Shown: positions 1 through 12,689 of the stretch, piece by piece
How the letters are laid out: every line of letters starts with the position of its first letter
How positions within the stretch are numbered: the stretch's first letter is position 1
Assembly (NCBI GenBank): GCA_963457665.1
Contig: OY735209.1
Span: 11,310,314-11,374,313, forward strand
From: Thysanoteuthis rhombus
Taxonomy: Eukaryota > Mollusca > Cephalopoda > Oegopsida > Thysanoteuthidae
Length of the DNA stretch: 64,000 nucleotides
Direction: 5' to 3'
Made by a program: the position numbers and the translations under genes
Notes under the pieces: generated by a model
Told to the model about the DNA's origin: nothing
Databases searched by the model: none
The model's input: only the letters and a program-made list of their open reading frames with translations

Positions 1-85
<85 letters not shown>

Positions 86-104
86 CATATATATGTATAC
101 ATAT

Positions 105-191
<87 letters not shown>

Positions 192-218
192 TGTATACAT
201 ATATATATATATGTATAC

Positions 219-249
<31 letters not shown>

Positions 250-262
250 TATGTGTATTAAT
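1..262. repeat. TA-rich satellite edge with TATG units
   Basis: TA dinucleotides broken at semi-regular intervals by tatgta or tacata. Continues past the left edge of the window. The Tyr/Ile open frames over it are artefacts. Confidence 0.95.
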
Positions 263-510
263 GATATACAATATATGTAATATATATAATACGTATATAT
301 CATTTATGATATATAATGTATAAAAGATAATATGTATGATATATACATATACATGTATATAATTATATACTTCATATATATAATATGTATTTGTATTTAT
401 ATATGTATATGAATGATATTACATATATAAGTATTTTATATAATATCAATATTATAACATGTAAAACACATAATATAGGTATAATAAATATATACATAAA
501 TATATTCGTG

Positions 511-550
<40 letters not shown>

Positions 551-554
<4 letters not shown>

Positions 555-690
555 GAATGTGAATTCGCTACACAAACTAGCTCATGTTTCTGCCCTCTTC
601 GGGCCTCATCAGGCGAATCTCTAAAACAACTTAACTTCAAGAGCAAAAAGTCGTATGTATCGAGCACTCTATGAAATAAATCCATTACAT
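551..690 (-). repeat. Dispersed element ending in (AT)n, family L, copy 1
   Basis: On the minus strand: tcatagagtgctcgataca, gaagttaagttgttttaga, tgaggcccgaagagggcaga, and tgtagcgaattcaca, then the AT array at 519-550. The copy at 53.94 kb has the same order and also ends in AT repeats. Confidence 0.75.
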
Positions 691-767
691 TTCAGAAGTT
701 GCTTTATATTATTGATATATTATTATATTATGTTATACTGCTAGCCTGATCCGTACCACATATACTG

Positions 768-770
<3 letters not shown>

Positions 771-840
<70 letters not shown>
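771..840. repeat. (AT)n microsatellite
   Basis: About 35 AT units without interruption. Confidence 0.95.
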
Positions 841-843
<3 letters not shown>

Positions 844-1344
844 GTATGCGTATGCGTGTGTAAGATATGCAATCCCCAGGAGTTATAAGAGATTAACATG
901 AAAATGCTTTGAGAAAATAATACAAATTCGTGAAATGTTTTAAATTTTCTATGACAATGTATAACGGATGTAAAAATTACACATCTGTTACATGGAGCCA
1001 GAAATAGAAAATAAAGGAGAATTAGAAATATTTCATGAATGTGTTGTTATAATGACCCCGAAATTTCTTAAATTCTTTCTTTAAGTTTCTCTCTTATGTC
1101 TGTTAGACACTGTCAACCAAAACTATCACCAGGACTGTAAAAATAAGTTTCTTCAGTGTTTAATCTGGTCTGGCTGGTTACGTATGAATCGCACGTACAG
1201 ACCCCACCAATGGAGCTAGAAGGTTGAAAATTTAAGCATTTACACTTTATCATGCTTACAAAATTGTTTCGTTTTATTTTCTTAAATACCTCCCAAGCAG
1301 GTTTTAAGTGGTGGGTTCAATTTGAAATGTAATTTTATGCTAAA

Positions 1345-2190
1345 TCGGTCGCTAGTTGTTGCGGGTGAGTGCTTCGGAGTCGCACAGTGGTTAGCAAGCT
1401 AGTCTTTCTGACTAATACTATTATAACAAATTTGATCTACACCAGTGATGACGAACCTTTTTTAGTGCGATGTGTCGAAATCTTTTTTTTTTTTTCAATG
1501 ATCCTGTTATAGGAGTGTACGTACTTGAATTTTTAGTTTTAAGCAAATGCTCATAGATAAGCGACCCATTTCATATTCATAAAACCAAGTGTTTCATAAG
1601 CAAATATATCTGGAAATGTCAAAATATACTTATAAAACTGGGATAAATATTTGAAATTAAAAAGTTCATCGCCTGTCACCTTTTCAAAGCCTTTCAAGTC
1701 CGTGGCGTGTCAGTGCTGAAATGCGTCTCATACGTTTGCGATCTCTGGTCTATACTGTGTGCCCCATAATCGTATCCTTGTGCCAGACTGGTGAAGCTCA
1801 ATAAATACGGGAACCTTGCCGGGTTGCAGTGATTACCAAACTAGTTTCCCTGACCATCACTGAGTTCGATCCTTACTGCGCACCCTCGCTTGTTTCTTGG
1901 TATCAAACTAAGCTAAGCTTGTCAAATACGGGTGTCTCCCAGTGGAATTGAGGTTAGCAGTGTAGCCGTGCGGATTAAAGATTTTCTATGGGTGCTGCAT
2001 ACTCATGGCCTTGTGCCAAAACTAAACAAAGCTTAGTAAATAACTATAGAACTGCCTAGCTATGAAGTAATTGTTTGCAAGCTAGTCTCACAGACCACTG
2101 CTACCGTAATGAGCTCGATTCCCACTGAGTGCCCCACATCTCTAACCATGTGCCGTATTAAGCTAGGTTCGATGACTATTGGTATTTGAT
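1345..2190 (+). repeat. Cluster of tRNA-like SINE copies (family B)
   Basis: At least three tandem or nested units share: agtggttagcaagctagtct, a 'ctgaccac' block, a B box (gagttcgatcctta, gagctcgattccca), and ccttgtgcca with aagctaagcttgtcaaatac. Units are complete or 3'-only and point the same way. Confidence 0.7.
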
Positions 2191-2554
2191 ATAAGGAGCA
2201 GTTCCAGATTAGCAGGATTTTCCGACATTGGCCAGATCAATATATTTCTATCGTCATCATTTTTAATTTAAATAACCTTTTTTCAATTCTATTTTGTCTC
2301 ATCCCCATTTAGCAAGACTAGGTGTACTTGTAAAATCCGATGAAAGATAAAATAGCGGTTTTTAGGATACAGAGACACAGACAGGAGAAGAAACAGAAAA
2401 CGACATTTATAAGTCAGAAAAATCGATTAATCTACGGAGAATCGAGTCGCTAAAGGATTTCACGGCTTAATCTCTTTGTACCGTAAGTTATATTTGACAG
2501 CTTGGTTTTATCTCAGAAGTCCCTGGTAGCACCCATCATGTTATACATACTCCT

Positions 2555-2878
2555 ATGAAAGCAAGGTACGTGATCAGGTCGAGTGAATTCAAGTATGTGA
2601 GTGCTCCAGCGTTTTTGACGATGTGTGCATATAAAAGAGGACATTCCGTCAACTCTGTCAATCGGTTGAATATGTTGGATATGACATTCGGTTACATGGA
2701 TTCGAGGATGAAGAGTAGTCGTTGGTCAGTCAGAGAGAACAATGCCAGACTGGTGTCAGCAAACATACGAGGTCTTTGCGATCGAAAGGGGTCAGATGGT
2801 TTGACTGAAGAAACGTTATCTCTCGTTCAACATCGCATTCTCCCTCTCTCTCAAAAATTCTCAAAGAAGCGAGAATAA
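2555..2878 (+). other. 107-codon open frame, probably not a gene
   Basis: Starts at an ATG and has fairly normal composition (KARYVIRSSEFKYVSAPAF...), but no recognisable domain, promoter or splice context. It lies between repeat clusters. Recorded only so that it can be searched. Confidence 0.15.
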
Positions 2879-3011
2879 AGCAATCAGAGACTAAAGCTTG
2901 CCGAATTGTACATCGTCAGTCGTACCCCTAAGAGAACGATCACAGGCCCACGGAGAAGTACGAAGTAGATGAAGCAGTCTATCATATCGCTAACCCAAGA
3001 AGTACAAAGAG

Positions 3012-3310
3012 GTATTATTATTATTTCTATTATTATTCGGACTATCCTCATCTTGGTCGTTTTTCATACAACGTTTCGGCCATTGTACTCTACAGCCTTC
3101 ATCAGGTATCATCTGGTAGGTAACGAACCGAATCCTTTATTTAACCGACGGGGGTATATAGATTGCACTCCCCTCTTAGCAGTAGTAGTATTTTTCGGAT
3201 TATAATTATTATCATTATTATTATTATTATTATTATTATTGTCTCACACTGGGATTGAACCTAGAACCATCTGATTCTCTAACCACTACGCTATGTGTGC
3301 ATGTGGTTTT
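3012..3310. mobile_element. Foldback SINE-like element (family A), copy at 3 kb
   Basis: Has one arm (tcctcatcttggtcgttttt, acaacgtttcggcc, cagccttcatcaggtatc), the cgaaccgaatcctttattta core, an ATT run, and the minus-strand tRNA-like part (gattgaacctagaacc, ctaaccactacgctatgt). Confidence 0.8.
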
Positions 3311-3354
3311 AGTTTAATCGATGATGATATTTGAATTAAAAAAATTATATTGCT

Positions 3355-3605
3355 TTTTTCTGATCACCGTGGCCAAGTGGGAGATTGTTCGCCCCCAGTT
3401 CAGTTGGTCGTGAGTTCGTTCCGTGGTCGCTCTATACAAATGATTTTTTTTAAAAATGGTACTCAATTCCTCTCCGTTAAGCGCTTGGCACAAAGAGTAG
3501 GATTAAGGAAGCCTGGAGAGAGATGGACTCCTTCGGGGTATCTTCCCGAAGGCTTGATGGGTGCCACTACGACACTGTACAGGGAACCGAAAATTCTGTA
3601 CTGAG
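3355..3605 (+). repeat. tRNA-derived SINE copy (family E)
   Basis: A-box-like ccgtggccaagtgggagatt and B-box-like tcgtgagttcgttccgtgg, then a T/A-rich linker and aatggtactcaattcctctc, cgttaagcgcttggcac. The second copy is at 59.69 kb. Confidence 0.7.
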
Positions 3606-4999
3606 TTACGGGACTATGGTCTATATTGGTGTTTTGCAAACTTATAAATTATTACGTTAACCTTTACAACAATTTTCGTTTGCCAAGGTAATCCTGTTTT
3701 CCAGGTGTGTCCATTGTGTCTATTTATGTAGCAACCTTTAATCAATGCATATTTTTAGTCGACTTTTCTTGTTTACGTAAAAGAGAATGCATACCTGGAT
3801 GAAGGTAGACATTGTTCGGGCTTCTTCGGTCATGTTGGTTGTTAGAATTTTTTTTCTACTTTGCTCGATTCGAGAGTTGAGATGTTTGGCTGCTGTTATC
3901 TACCGTTCGATTAGTCTTCGCTTAACTTGTACAAAAGCAAGTAAAGTTTACTTGAAAATTTTAATTAAAAAAATTCCTTTTTCATCGTTTTTAACCAAAC
4001 ATTAGTTAGGTTATGTACACATTATATCATGTTAAGTGAAAGGAATTGGTAATATTTGTATAAAATGCATTTTATAGTGTGTTTTTTTTTGTTTTTTGTT
4101 TTATTTTTTTGTCAAGAGAAATCAGAAAATTCACCATCCTTTTACGCCTACGTAGCTTTTTACGACCTCAGAAAAAAGAACATCGTATTTTAAAGTATTC
4201 TCTTAACAACAAAAGAATTTTTAAATTAGCTGTTTATATAATCCGTGTTATCACAGGCAAAATCTATTAAACAAATACATCAAAACCATCCTTCGTCCTA
4301 ATCCTACGGTTCTTGACGTTTTTCAAGGCTCGCACCCATTCACGATTCTATCAAAAAACTGATAACATTTTCGGTACAAATATAATGAAGGACAAAGTAT
4401 TTGTAAGGAAATTTCCATTCGAAATTTCGGGAAAAAAAACAACATTTCAATGTGGGCATTTTATGACTTGAGTAATTATTTAAGGCTCATTTTCACGTAA
4501 TGTTTATCTTGTAAATATGATGATCCCGTTGTCGGCCATGACGTCACTAGTGGGTCATCGTGAAGGGATGTTAGTCATATAGACTTATCTTCTTTTTTTA
4601 CCCAGGTGATAACTTCGATTGATTTTGAGCCATATTTGAAAATACATCGAAAAAAGAAATTGAATGTGATTTTAAACTCCTATTGCGCGCTATTTGGAAA
4701 AAAGTGATTTTTCTTTGTTCCAGTTGACCTTTAAGGATAGAAAGGGGAGATATAAGGAAAAAAGTTTAAATACCAAATTGTTGAAATTTATCAGATGTCA
4801 AAATTGAAAGACTGTATCAAGATATCACTAATAAAACCATTCCATGTAGTGACTGCTGTTATTTTCTCTTTCAATTGACTTTGAAATACGTGGTAATGAA
4901 ACGAAAGAAAAGTTTGTTTGCCCCCCTTCTTATATCAACAAGAACTACGTTTTGTACCACTAAGGTGCGTGCATCCCAGGTTGAGGACCCTTTCTAAAA
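3606..4999. other. Stretch without a supported gene
   Basis: AT-rich; the short frames at 3,787-4,005 and 4,079-4,270 have no protein character. Nothing recognised. Confidence 0.5.

Positions 5000-5057
<58 letters not shown>
5000..5057. repeat. (CT)n(AT)n microsatellite
   Basis: Ten CT units followed by about 18 AT units. Confidence 0.95.
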
Positions 5058-5062
<5 letters not shown>

Positions 5063-5500
5063 ATCGGCTGAGAAAATGAAACAAGAACACTGTAATTTAG
5101 CTGTATTCGAATCAAGTATACTTAGGCATGGTTTTAGTTTTTCTCGTCGTTACCCACTGGCTTTACCATTATTTGCCACCCCCTTCCATCGCTTCAGTCA
5201 CTTTTGTGTTAATAAACTAAATATTTCTCGTGGCAGGAAAAACACTTGGTGATTAAACACTTAACTTTGGCCCTACAATTTGTTTGAGCAAGTGAGTAAG
5301 GCGATGTCGATGAAAGCACAGGTTCAAGAGGTGAGGGAAGCGAGTTCAAGTCTTAGCGGAAGCAACTCCTTTATTTCTGATATCAAACTCTTTGCTGTAA
5401 TGTGATAGAAAAGCAACGATAAAATAATAATAGTGAAAATGCTACATCCAAAAAGCAAAAATAATAAGGATTAAAGAGTAGAACTACCAATAAAACTAGT

Positions 5501-6295
5501 AACTAATCCCCATTGAAAGTCCAGGTATAATGATCCCTCGTTTACACAATGGAAGTCATCAAGAATTTTTCATTGTTACGTAGTTGCGCTTTAGTACTTA
5601 GTAAATGCTTTTTTTTTTCTTTTTTTCTTTTTTTGATGATCTATCATTTGGCTGAAGCATATCCCCCCCCCCGCAAAAAATCTCCATCCGTTCCTGAGTT
5701 ATTAAGCACTAAAGACGGGATGGGTTGGGTCAAAACTATTTGGGATCGTTTAGCGAAAACATTCGGAAAATCTTTATCTGTTCCTGAGATACGATAAAAA
5801 TCCTTGGTAATCCTTGCTTATACGTATGTTGAATAACTTTGTCAGTATGCTGTCTTTAGCTACTGTAGTTTGTATTAATACAAGCAAGGATTGCCAAAAA
5901 ATAACTCGTAACTAATCCCCATTGAAAGTCTGAATATAATGATCCCTCGTTTACGCAGTGGAAGTCATCAAGAATTTTTCATTATTACATTGTTGAGTTT
6001 TAGTAATTAATAAACACTCTTTTTTTCTGATCTTCTATCATTTGGCGGAAGTATAATCCAAAAAATCCTCTTCCGTTCCTGAGTTATTGAGCACGAAAGA
6101 TGGGATGGGCTGAGTCAAAACTATTTGGGATCGTTTAGCGAAAACATTCGGAAAATCTTTATCTGTTCCTGAGGTACGAAAAAAATCCTTGGTAATCCTT
6201 GTTTATACGTATGTTGAATAACATTGTCAGTATGCTGTCTTTAGCAACTGTATTTTTATTTGTATGAGCAAGGTTTGCCAAGAATAACTTGCTTC
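5501..6295. repeat. 409-bp tandem duplication, two copies
   Basis: aactaatccccattgaaagt begins copies at 5,501 and 5,910. Long matching blocks follow in both: tgatccctcgtttac, ggaagtcatcaagaattttt, actatttgggatcgtttagc, gaaaacattcggaaaatctt, and aatccttggtaatccttg. The copies differ by substitutions and by the length of the internal T/C tract. Each also contains a shorter internal repeat of ccgttcctgagttatt / tgttcctgagatacg. Confidence 0.93.
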
Positions 6296-6960
6296 AGAAA
6301 AAAAAAACGCCATGATTTCCTTACTACTAAAAACTGCTGCAATTGCCACGTACTTAATAAATCTAAATAATGGTTTATCGATTGCTGAGCACCGTGTCCC
6401 CGAACAACTAGAGGCACGACGAAGCCTCCGTTCAGACCGGGTCGTTCTTTCAAATCTAAATGAATCTTCAAAATACATTCTATAAAAATGGCGAAAACCA
6501 CATGCTTTTATCCAAAACTGGGAGTTAATGCTGTTGTGTTAACGTGAGAAGAACAGATAATACACTTTGATCCGTATTTACTTGCTTCCTCACAAGAGCA
6601 AAATGTGACACGTGGTCGTTTTTAATGTGAGGTTACCAGTTACGGGAAAGCGGCAAAAAATTGTTTCAGTTCCCGCAACCAGTGTTGCAAAGGCGTCAGG
6701 GAAAGCCCGAATCATCCCTTTTAGTGCGATGGGACAGTGTTGCCCCGGGGCACACTGCTCCCTTGAGACTGGGCCGTGTAATTTTTTCAGGCCATAGGAC
6801 GAATCCTAGGCTTTTTGCGCTTGGCAATACCGAGCCACTTTAACCCATCATCAGTCACGGTATTGCATCGGAGCAAAATATCCAAAGTGTGTACTGCAAA
6901 CAGAAACTGCACTTTGATCTTGAACTAAAAGTTGCAAAAAGTGCAATCCGTTGCTATGAT

Positions 6961-6992
6961 TGTGCCTACCTACCTACCTACCTACCTACCTA
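6961..6992. repeat. (CCTA)n microsatellite
   Basis: About seven ccta units. Confidence 0.95.
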
Positions 6993-7039
6993 AGGCACTA
7001 GTACCGTATTTCCTTTGAAATTTACGCCTCACACGCTTA

Positions 7040-7345
7040 TATTTCGAAACATCTTGCAAAAATCCCTTTCGGGATCACCATCAACGGCTTAATCGTGTTC
7101 TCCTTAATCTCATCCACAACCTGAAATCTCCCTTTCTACGATTATTCTAGTTTCGGGAAAAGTGAAGAGAACCAAATTTGGACTGTGTTGGTTCTGACAG
7201 ACTTGGATGATGCTATACCAAAGAAACAATGCACGAAACACGAAGAATGGACAATGTGAATGCTATGGTCACACAGAACATAAGCCCGAAGGCTTCTTAC
7301 TGCCGACTGGGTAACCCCACGGGAAAGTTCCTGTTCAAACATGTG
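7040..7345 (-). mobile_element. Mariner-type transposase fragment (pseudogene)
   Basis: Minus strand: VVDEIKENTIKPLMVIPK then FARCFE, matching the segment after the SPDLAP block in the 15.0 kb copy. A degraded PNLV block lies upstream near 7,175. Confidence 0.7.
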
Positions 7346-7830
7346 CACTAAGGTCTCTTCTGATTAGTTGCCGAGTGATATTGAATGCACGGCCCCGGTT
7401 CCCGGAATATTCAAAATGGTCAGTTTTTCTTCCAGGCATACCTTGTTTTGAAGCGAGTAATGCTCGACTTTCATTTTACATTCTTTCTTCTTATCTTTTT
7501 ACGCTCCAACACGTTTTGCAATAAAAAGAAACTCTTGAGAGAAGTATGAATAATATTAAAGTGTTAAGTAAAATTGTTGACGCGCTGTTCTGAGTCCTTA
7601 CAGCAAATTTCTGTTCACAACTTCCTTAAGTGTTTGTTTATTGCGATAAAATATTAGTCGCTGCTGTTTCCGTGTTTTAAATCTCTCATTTTTAATAGCC
7701 ACTTATGTCCCCTTCAGTTTGTCATCTTTGAGCGCGCAGAAGGTTACGGAGACGCACGAGAATCCGATTCGTTATTTCCGCCATTAAAAGTTAGGCGAGA
7801 GCCAAGTTTTTTACGATTGAATACTGACCA

Positions 7831-8150
7831 TATCTCTGAATTTTTGAGATGAGGTATTATTATTATTTCTATTGATATTCTGACCATCCTCATCTTGGTT
7901 GTTTTTCATACAACGTTTCGGCCGTTGGACTCTACGGCCTTCATCAGATATCATCTGGTCGGTGTGGGGAAGTAACGAACCGAACCCTTTATTTATCCGA
8001 CGGGGTATATTGACCGTACTCCCCTCTTAGCATTAGTAGTATTGTTATATTGTCCTACCAGATGATACCTGATGAAGGCCGTAGAGTGCAACGGGCGAAA
8101 CGTTGTATGAAAAACAACCAAGATGAGGATGGTCCGAATATCAATAGAAA
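7831..8150. mobile_element. Foldback SINE-like element (family A) with 12-bp target duplication
   Basis: Two arms of about 97 bp (7,858-7,955 and 8,053-8,149) are inverted near-copies of each other, both with acaacgtttcg and tacggccttcatcag. The whole unit is flanked by exact GAATACTGACCA at 7,819-7,830 and 8,151-8,162. No coding capacity. Confidence 0.85.
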
Positions 8151-8164
8151 GAATACTGACCAGT

Positions 8165-9529
8165 TTCATTGATTTGCTATTTTTGCTTTGGTGGAACATC
8201 TTTTTCTCAACGAGTATTTTAAAGGGACAATTTTTATCGCTTATAACTCCCAGTTTTCAATTGATTGTTCACCACCGGGTGTTAAAGTGGAGCTCATTAA
8301 AAAATTGGTTGTTCAAATAATGAAATAATTGCACTGATACAATTTATAGACCTTTCCAGTGCAATTTGATACGATGTCACTGGTTGAACAGATTTTCTCT
8401 TCACTAGAAATCCAATGGACTGCAAACACAGATACAGTTATCTCATTCCTACATCCTTTTCAAAGACTTGAAGGAGATTTTAGTAGTTACTAATCTCTTG
8501 TACATTGATACTGATATTAAAAAAAGGCAATGTTGAGTTTGGTTTGGAATGCCTTATGAATCTAATACCTCTAGTTGTGCCAGCTGAAAAATGATATCAA
8601 AAGTTTACTATATGTCAAAGAGAAATTCAAGTCAACATTACTGAGCCGCTCGACAAAATCTCACACATCTAAGATAGAAAGAAATATCAATGTATGTTTT
8701 AGAACTTTATGGAAAACGATTCTAGGTAAAGATGGCGCTGTAAAAAATGTCCCCGGAAATCTACCGGTGATTCCGCTACATAACAACGCCTGTCTTCATA
8801 TTACAGATGCGATGCAGCGAACTAGCCTATAGCTAGGATGGAAGGTTCTATACAAAGCGTATTCCTCCAGATCTGTCATCTTGAGACTTGTTTCTCACCA
8901 TGAAATACTCCTTGCCTGCTTAGCAGTTTCAAAAAATTCTAGGTATCAAAAAATTCATCGAATCAAAACCTGTTTTTTTTTAATAATGCATTATATAATT
9001 TTATTGAGAGATGGCGTAAGGTCATAGAAAGCCCGAAGAATACTTAGGTGACTGAATAATGATGCTATGAATTTTATATAAATAAATGACTGCTGAAAAC
9101 TTTTGCATCAACCTAGTATGATAATAACAACACCCTGCCCCGTTAAATCAAGGAGTCAGGTTGAAGAGTAGAGTGGCTGAAACATTGCAATAAAGTCAAC
9201 GAAGACATGGGAACTGGTCTGAAAGAATCAGTGCGTAATAGTAACAACATCAAAAAGGGCCGGAAGATATAGCGGCCAAAACGTTGCTATACAAACAAGA
9301 CGGAGAACTGGACCAAATGAATGATTGAATAATAGAGAGACCTAGAGAGAACACATACGTCGGCCAGTGCCTTACACTAACTAAAAATTGAGCGAAAATC
9401 AGTTCATATATGCAGCCATGGAGTAGAGGAGGTAACTGTGAATTTCGATTTTTCAATTTCTGGATTTTTGTCTTGATATATGAAAATATATATTTCGATC
9501 GGAAAAATCCCAGGATTTGCATCAGTATT
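8165..9529. other. Stretch without a supported gene
   Basis: The 85-codon frame at 8,575-8,832 and the 90-codon minus frame at 9,250-9,522 show no recognisable family or splice context. Confidence 0.4.
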
Positions 9530-9625
9530 CAATCAATTCTTCTCTAGGCTATGACCCTCTGTTCCATAAAATTTAATTGAAATTCGTTGGGAATTTTTGG
9601 GGATATTGTGTGGACAAACAGACGC
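9530..9625 (-). repeat. Dispersed repeat, family K (minus orientation)
   Basis: The minus strand reads cacaatatccccaaaaattc then aacgaatttcaattaaattt, matching 16.3 kb and 53.6 kb. Confidence 0.55.
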
Positions 9626-10139
9626 ACAGACACAAGTTTCCGGAATTTTAGCATATCGGCAATATAAACAAGGCGAAGAAGAAATACTTGAGAGAAACAA
9701 GGCGATTTGATCACTGACAGATTTCTTTAATGGACGCCCAGCCAATAAGAAAAGCCAATGGTGACTTCCTTTGCTGAGAAAACGAAGTGTCCATTTAGGG
9801 CGTAAACAATTCTATTGAATTTCGTAGGGTGCGGACCGAATATAGGCATTTTAGGGTTATATAATTGACAGGGAAAGATTGTGAATACCGAATTCCCATC
9901 TACAACTTCCTGGGGGATGGTTACAGATGATACATAATATGATTTATGTTTAATCGCGACTTGTGTATGTAAGCATGTCATATAAGTATAAATAGGATGT
10001 ATAGAATTGCGTATGTTTCAGAGCATTAATAGTGTTGTTGTTGTTTTTTTATAGAAACGGGAAATTAACTGAAAGACAAAACTATGTTAGCGAATTTTTC
10101 ATAAAAGAGAGAGAGAGAAAAAAAAGATATTTCGTGGGT

Positions 10140-10262
10140 GTTTGTCGTAGAGTGATGGTGAGCAGGTTTGTCGCACAAACTATTGCTGGCAAGTGCAATT
10201 CACTCTGGGTGCTTCGCTACTGTGGCCTTGAGCCATACTAAGCCAAGCTTTGTAGATATCAA
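10140..10262 (+). repeat. tRNA-like SINE copy (family B)
   Basis: gagtgatggtgagcaggttt, B-box-like gcaattcactctgggtgc, then gtggccttgagccatac and taagccaagctttg. Confidence 0.65.
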
Positions 10263-10924
10263 GAAGTCATAGGCTGTATAAAAAGATACAACGAATAGAA
10301 CACGTCGCTAATTTTACGTTAGTTTAGCCAGAGGTGAGATGGGACTCTGGCTACAAAAGGCCAGAAATCAGTCAGAATAAATATAGAACCTTGGTCCCTG
10401 TGAAGCCATCTCCTTAGCAGAAACTCCATACTCCATTAAAAAGGGTTGGGCGAGAGACATGCCCCGATGTTTACGACGAAATCCAAGGGAACTTCTGGAG
10501 TACCCCTTAGGGTGGCTATTTCCAAATAGGAGGACATTGCAGACTGAAAAGGGGGGACCGAAAAAGCAGACCGACCCTCTCGGGCGTGTTGACTGAGAGT
10601 CCTGTTTACTGTGGCTCCTCAGCAGTGTTGACAACGGCAACTACACATAAGATATATGTTTACGGTTGTTATAAATTTCAGTCCCCACTGTACAAAGTAT
10701 ATATGAAGTTATTTATGTGAGATTTTTAATCAGACCCACAAAGAGAAGGATAGATTTATGTCCGGCTCGAGATGGCGCCTGACGAAGGACAGAGTACTCG
10801 AAAGCTGAACTCTCCAGCCTAAAAGCGATTTACTATTAATATTATGCGTAGTATTTGTCCTCGTGGGTGACAGATAAATGTTTTCTGTCATAAAGCACAT
10901 TAGGCAATAGTGACCTTTCCTTTT
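10262..10924. other. Stretch without a supported gene
   Basis: The 90-codon minus frame at 10,368-10,640 has no recognisable family. gcgcctgacgaaggacagag near 10,775 has the sound of a dispersed repeat tail. Confidence 0.35.
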
Positions 10925-11154
10925 TCAAAATGGCCGCCGCTCCAGCAGTACAGTGGCAGGCGCTAATGGCGAATTCAAAGCCAAAGAAGCAGACGACGAT
11001 AACCTTAAACCTAATCCTAAAAATACTAATTGTAAACTTAAAAACATCTACCCTTGGGCTAGAGCGTCGGCCATTCTGGGACTCGAATTTACTTCAAGTA
11101 ACTGTCGATGGAAGGACCTTTGGCTATTTCTTTTCTACTAATTATCTTTTCTAA
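10925..11154 (+). repeat. Probable repeat with aatggccgccgctccagcag
   Basis: A GC-richer block, open in two frames from ATGs at 10,930 and 10,953, with 'accttaaacctaatcctaaa' like repeated noncoding sequence. No protein family fits either frame. Called a repeat by character only, since no second copy lies in the window. Confidence 0.3.
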
Positions 11155-11999
11155 AAGATCTACTGGAAAATCTGTCGGGAAATATACCGAGGAACAAAAA
11201 TAAATAGATAAATAAATAAATGAATAATCAATTAAATAAGAATGGCACATTCCTAATATGAAACGTTGAGAGTCAAATACGTACCCTTTATTTTGAGGGC
11301 TGTTGCCGATTTCGAGTAAGTCGTTAAGACAGTCCACAAGAAGCAATTAACGACTTAAACTAACCGTATCGCCGCCTTTTATGTCTAATTAAGAAAAAAG
11401 AAAAACGAACGCGACTCTACTTTATAGAGCCGTGTGTATCGGCTTTCAGAGTTACTAACCAGCACGAATCTCTTTATTCTCCCCCTTTATACAGATGCGT
11501 GTTTCTTTGTGTTAGCGTCCGTCTGTGTCTGCGTCATCTATTAGAAAACTGGAAAAAATAGCCTTTTTTTTCTTATCTGACTGGCCTTTGTTTTTATTTC
11601 TTGTCAATTCCTGTGATCCAATTCTAAATTGCTCTTTTCCCGTTCTAACTAAATAAAAATTACGTATGATGAATTCAGCGCTCAAAATACATCCTTGTGT
11701 CTTTTTCGCTGTGTATACCAAGTTTTTTTTCTTCTAACGATTACTTGACAGACCACGAGAGGACGTCCAAACGAGAGATCTTCCCCGTTTTGAGGCGGGT
11801 TTTCAAATTTCTATTCAGAACAAGTGCCGTTCTTGTCATTTAGAATTTTACGAGGCACCAATTTCAAACCTCTTCCGTCATTAGAGAAGCTGTTGGTTAA
11901 TGGCGGTGTTTCATCTTTGATATACGTACCAGCGAGTCCAGGGTTTAAAGAGGGTACTGAGGTGGGTGTATTGAACAAACGTATCCAGAAAAATAGTTA

Positions 12000-12110
12000 T
12001 TCGGTAATTTGGGTGTAAGGCCAGAAGTATGGGATACCCAGTGAAGAGTGAACTCACAACACTGTAGTCATGATAGGCAAGGCTGGCTAACCATCACCCC
12101 ACAACGAGAC
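12000..12110 (-). repeat. tRNA-like SINE head (family B), minus orientation
   Basis: The minus strand reads ggggtgatggttagccagcc and later gttgtgagttcactcttca. Confidence 0.6.
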
Positions 12111-12164
12111 GACCACGTAACTACAGAAATCAGTGCAAGGAAAGGTACAAAAGTCTACAAATCT

Positions 12165-12300
12165 GTCGTGATGGTGCGTTGAGTCGAGTTCAAACTCCGA
12201 CTGAGCCAGTTTGTGATCACTTCACATTAATTAATCCGCGAAAGGCATGAGTCCACCTCCCCTATCCAGCTATGGGGAAAATAGCACAGAGTGAAGTGGA
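12165..12300 (+). repeat. SINE-like repeat, family C
   Basis: B-box-like gtcgagttcaaactccgac, then gatcacttcacattaa and gaaaggcatgagtccacctc. Confidence 0.55.
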
Positions 12301-12689
12301 TGGCACCATTTCAGGTACGTATTGCCTCTATCGTAAACCAGAGCCGATACAGAGAAACTTATGATACGCGGGGCCCGGTTAGGGACGCTTGGAGGAGAAG
12401 CCAGGGTAAAGGCACGAATTAACTTACTATCAAAGCTGTCACACTGCTGACAGGAAAATATGGTGATAGAGGGTTTTCCGGGCTATCGGAAAAAAACTAC
12501 AAAATCAGTGTTGAGGAGAAGAGATGGGGCTGTAAAATCCAGGTTTTACTAGAAATTCATCCTTATCCTACGTCTCAAACTGAATCCCACTCTCCTTGTG
12601 GCTGGACACCCGTACTATGTTGACCTTATCAGTGGGCTTGCACTGGCAGAAAACCTCCTCAGATCTTGGTTTTGCCCTATTGAGCTTAC

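Noticed and set aside
13-323. Open frames of alternating Tyr and Ile at the left edge
   Set aside because: Produced by TA dinucleotide repeats.
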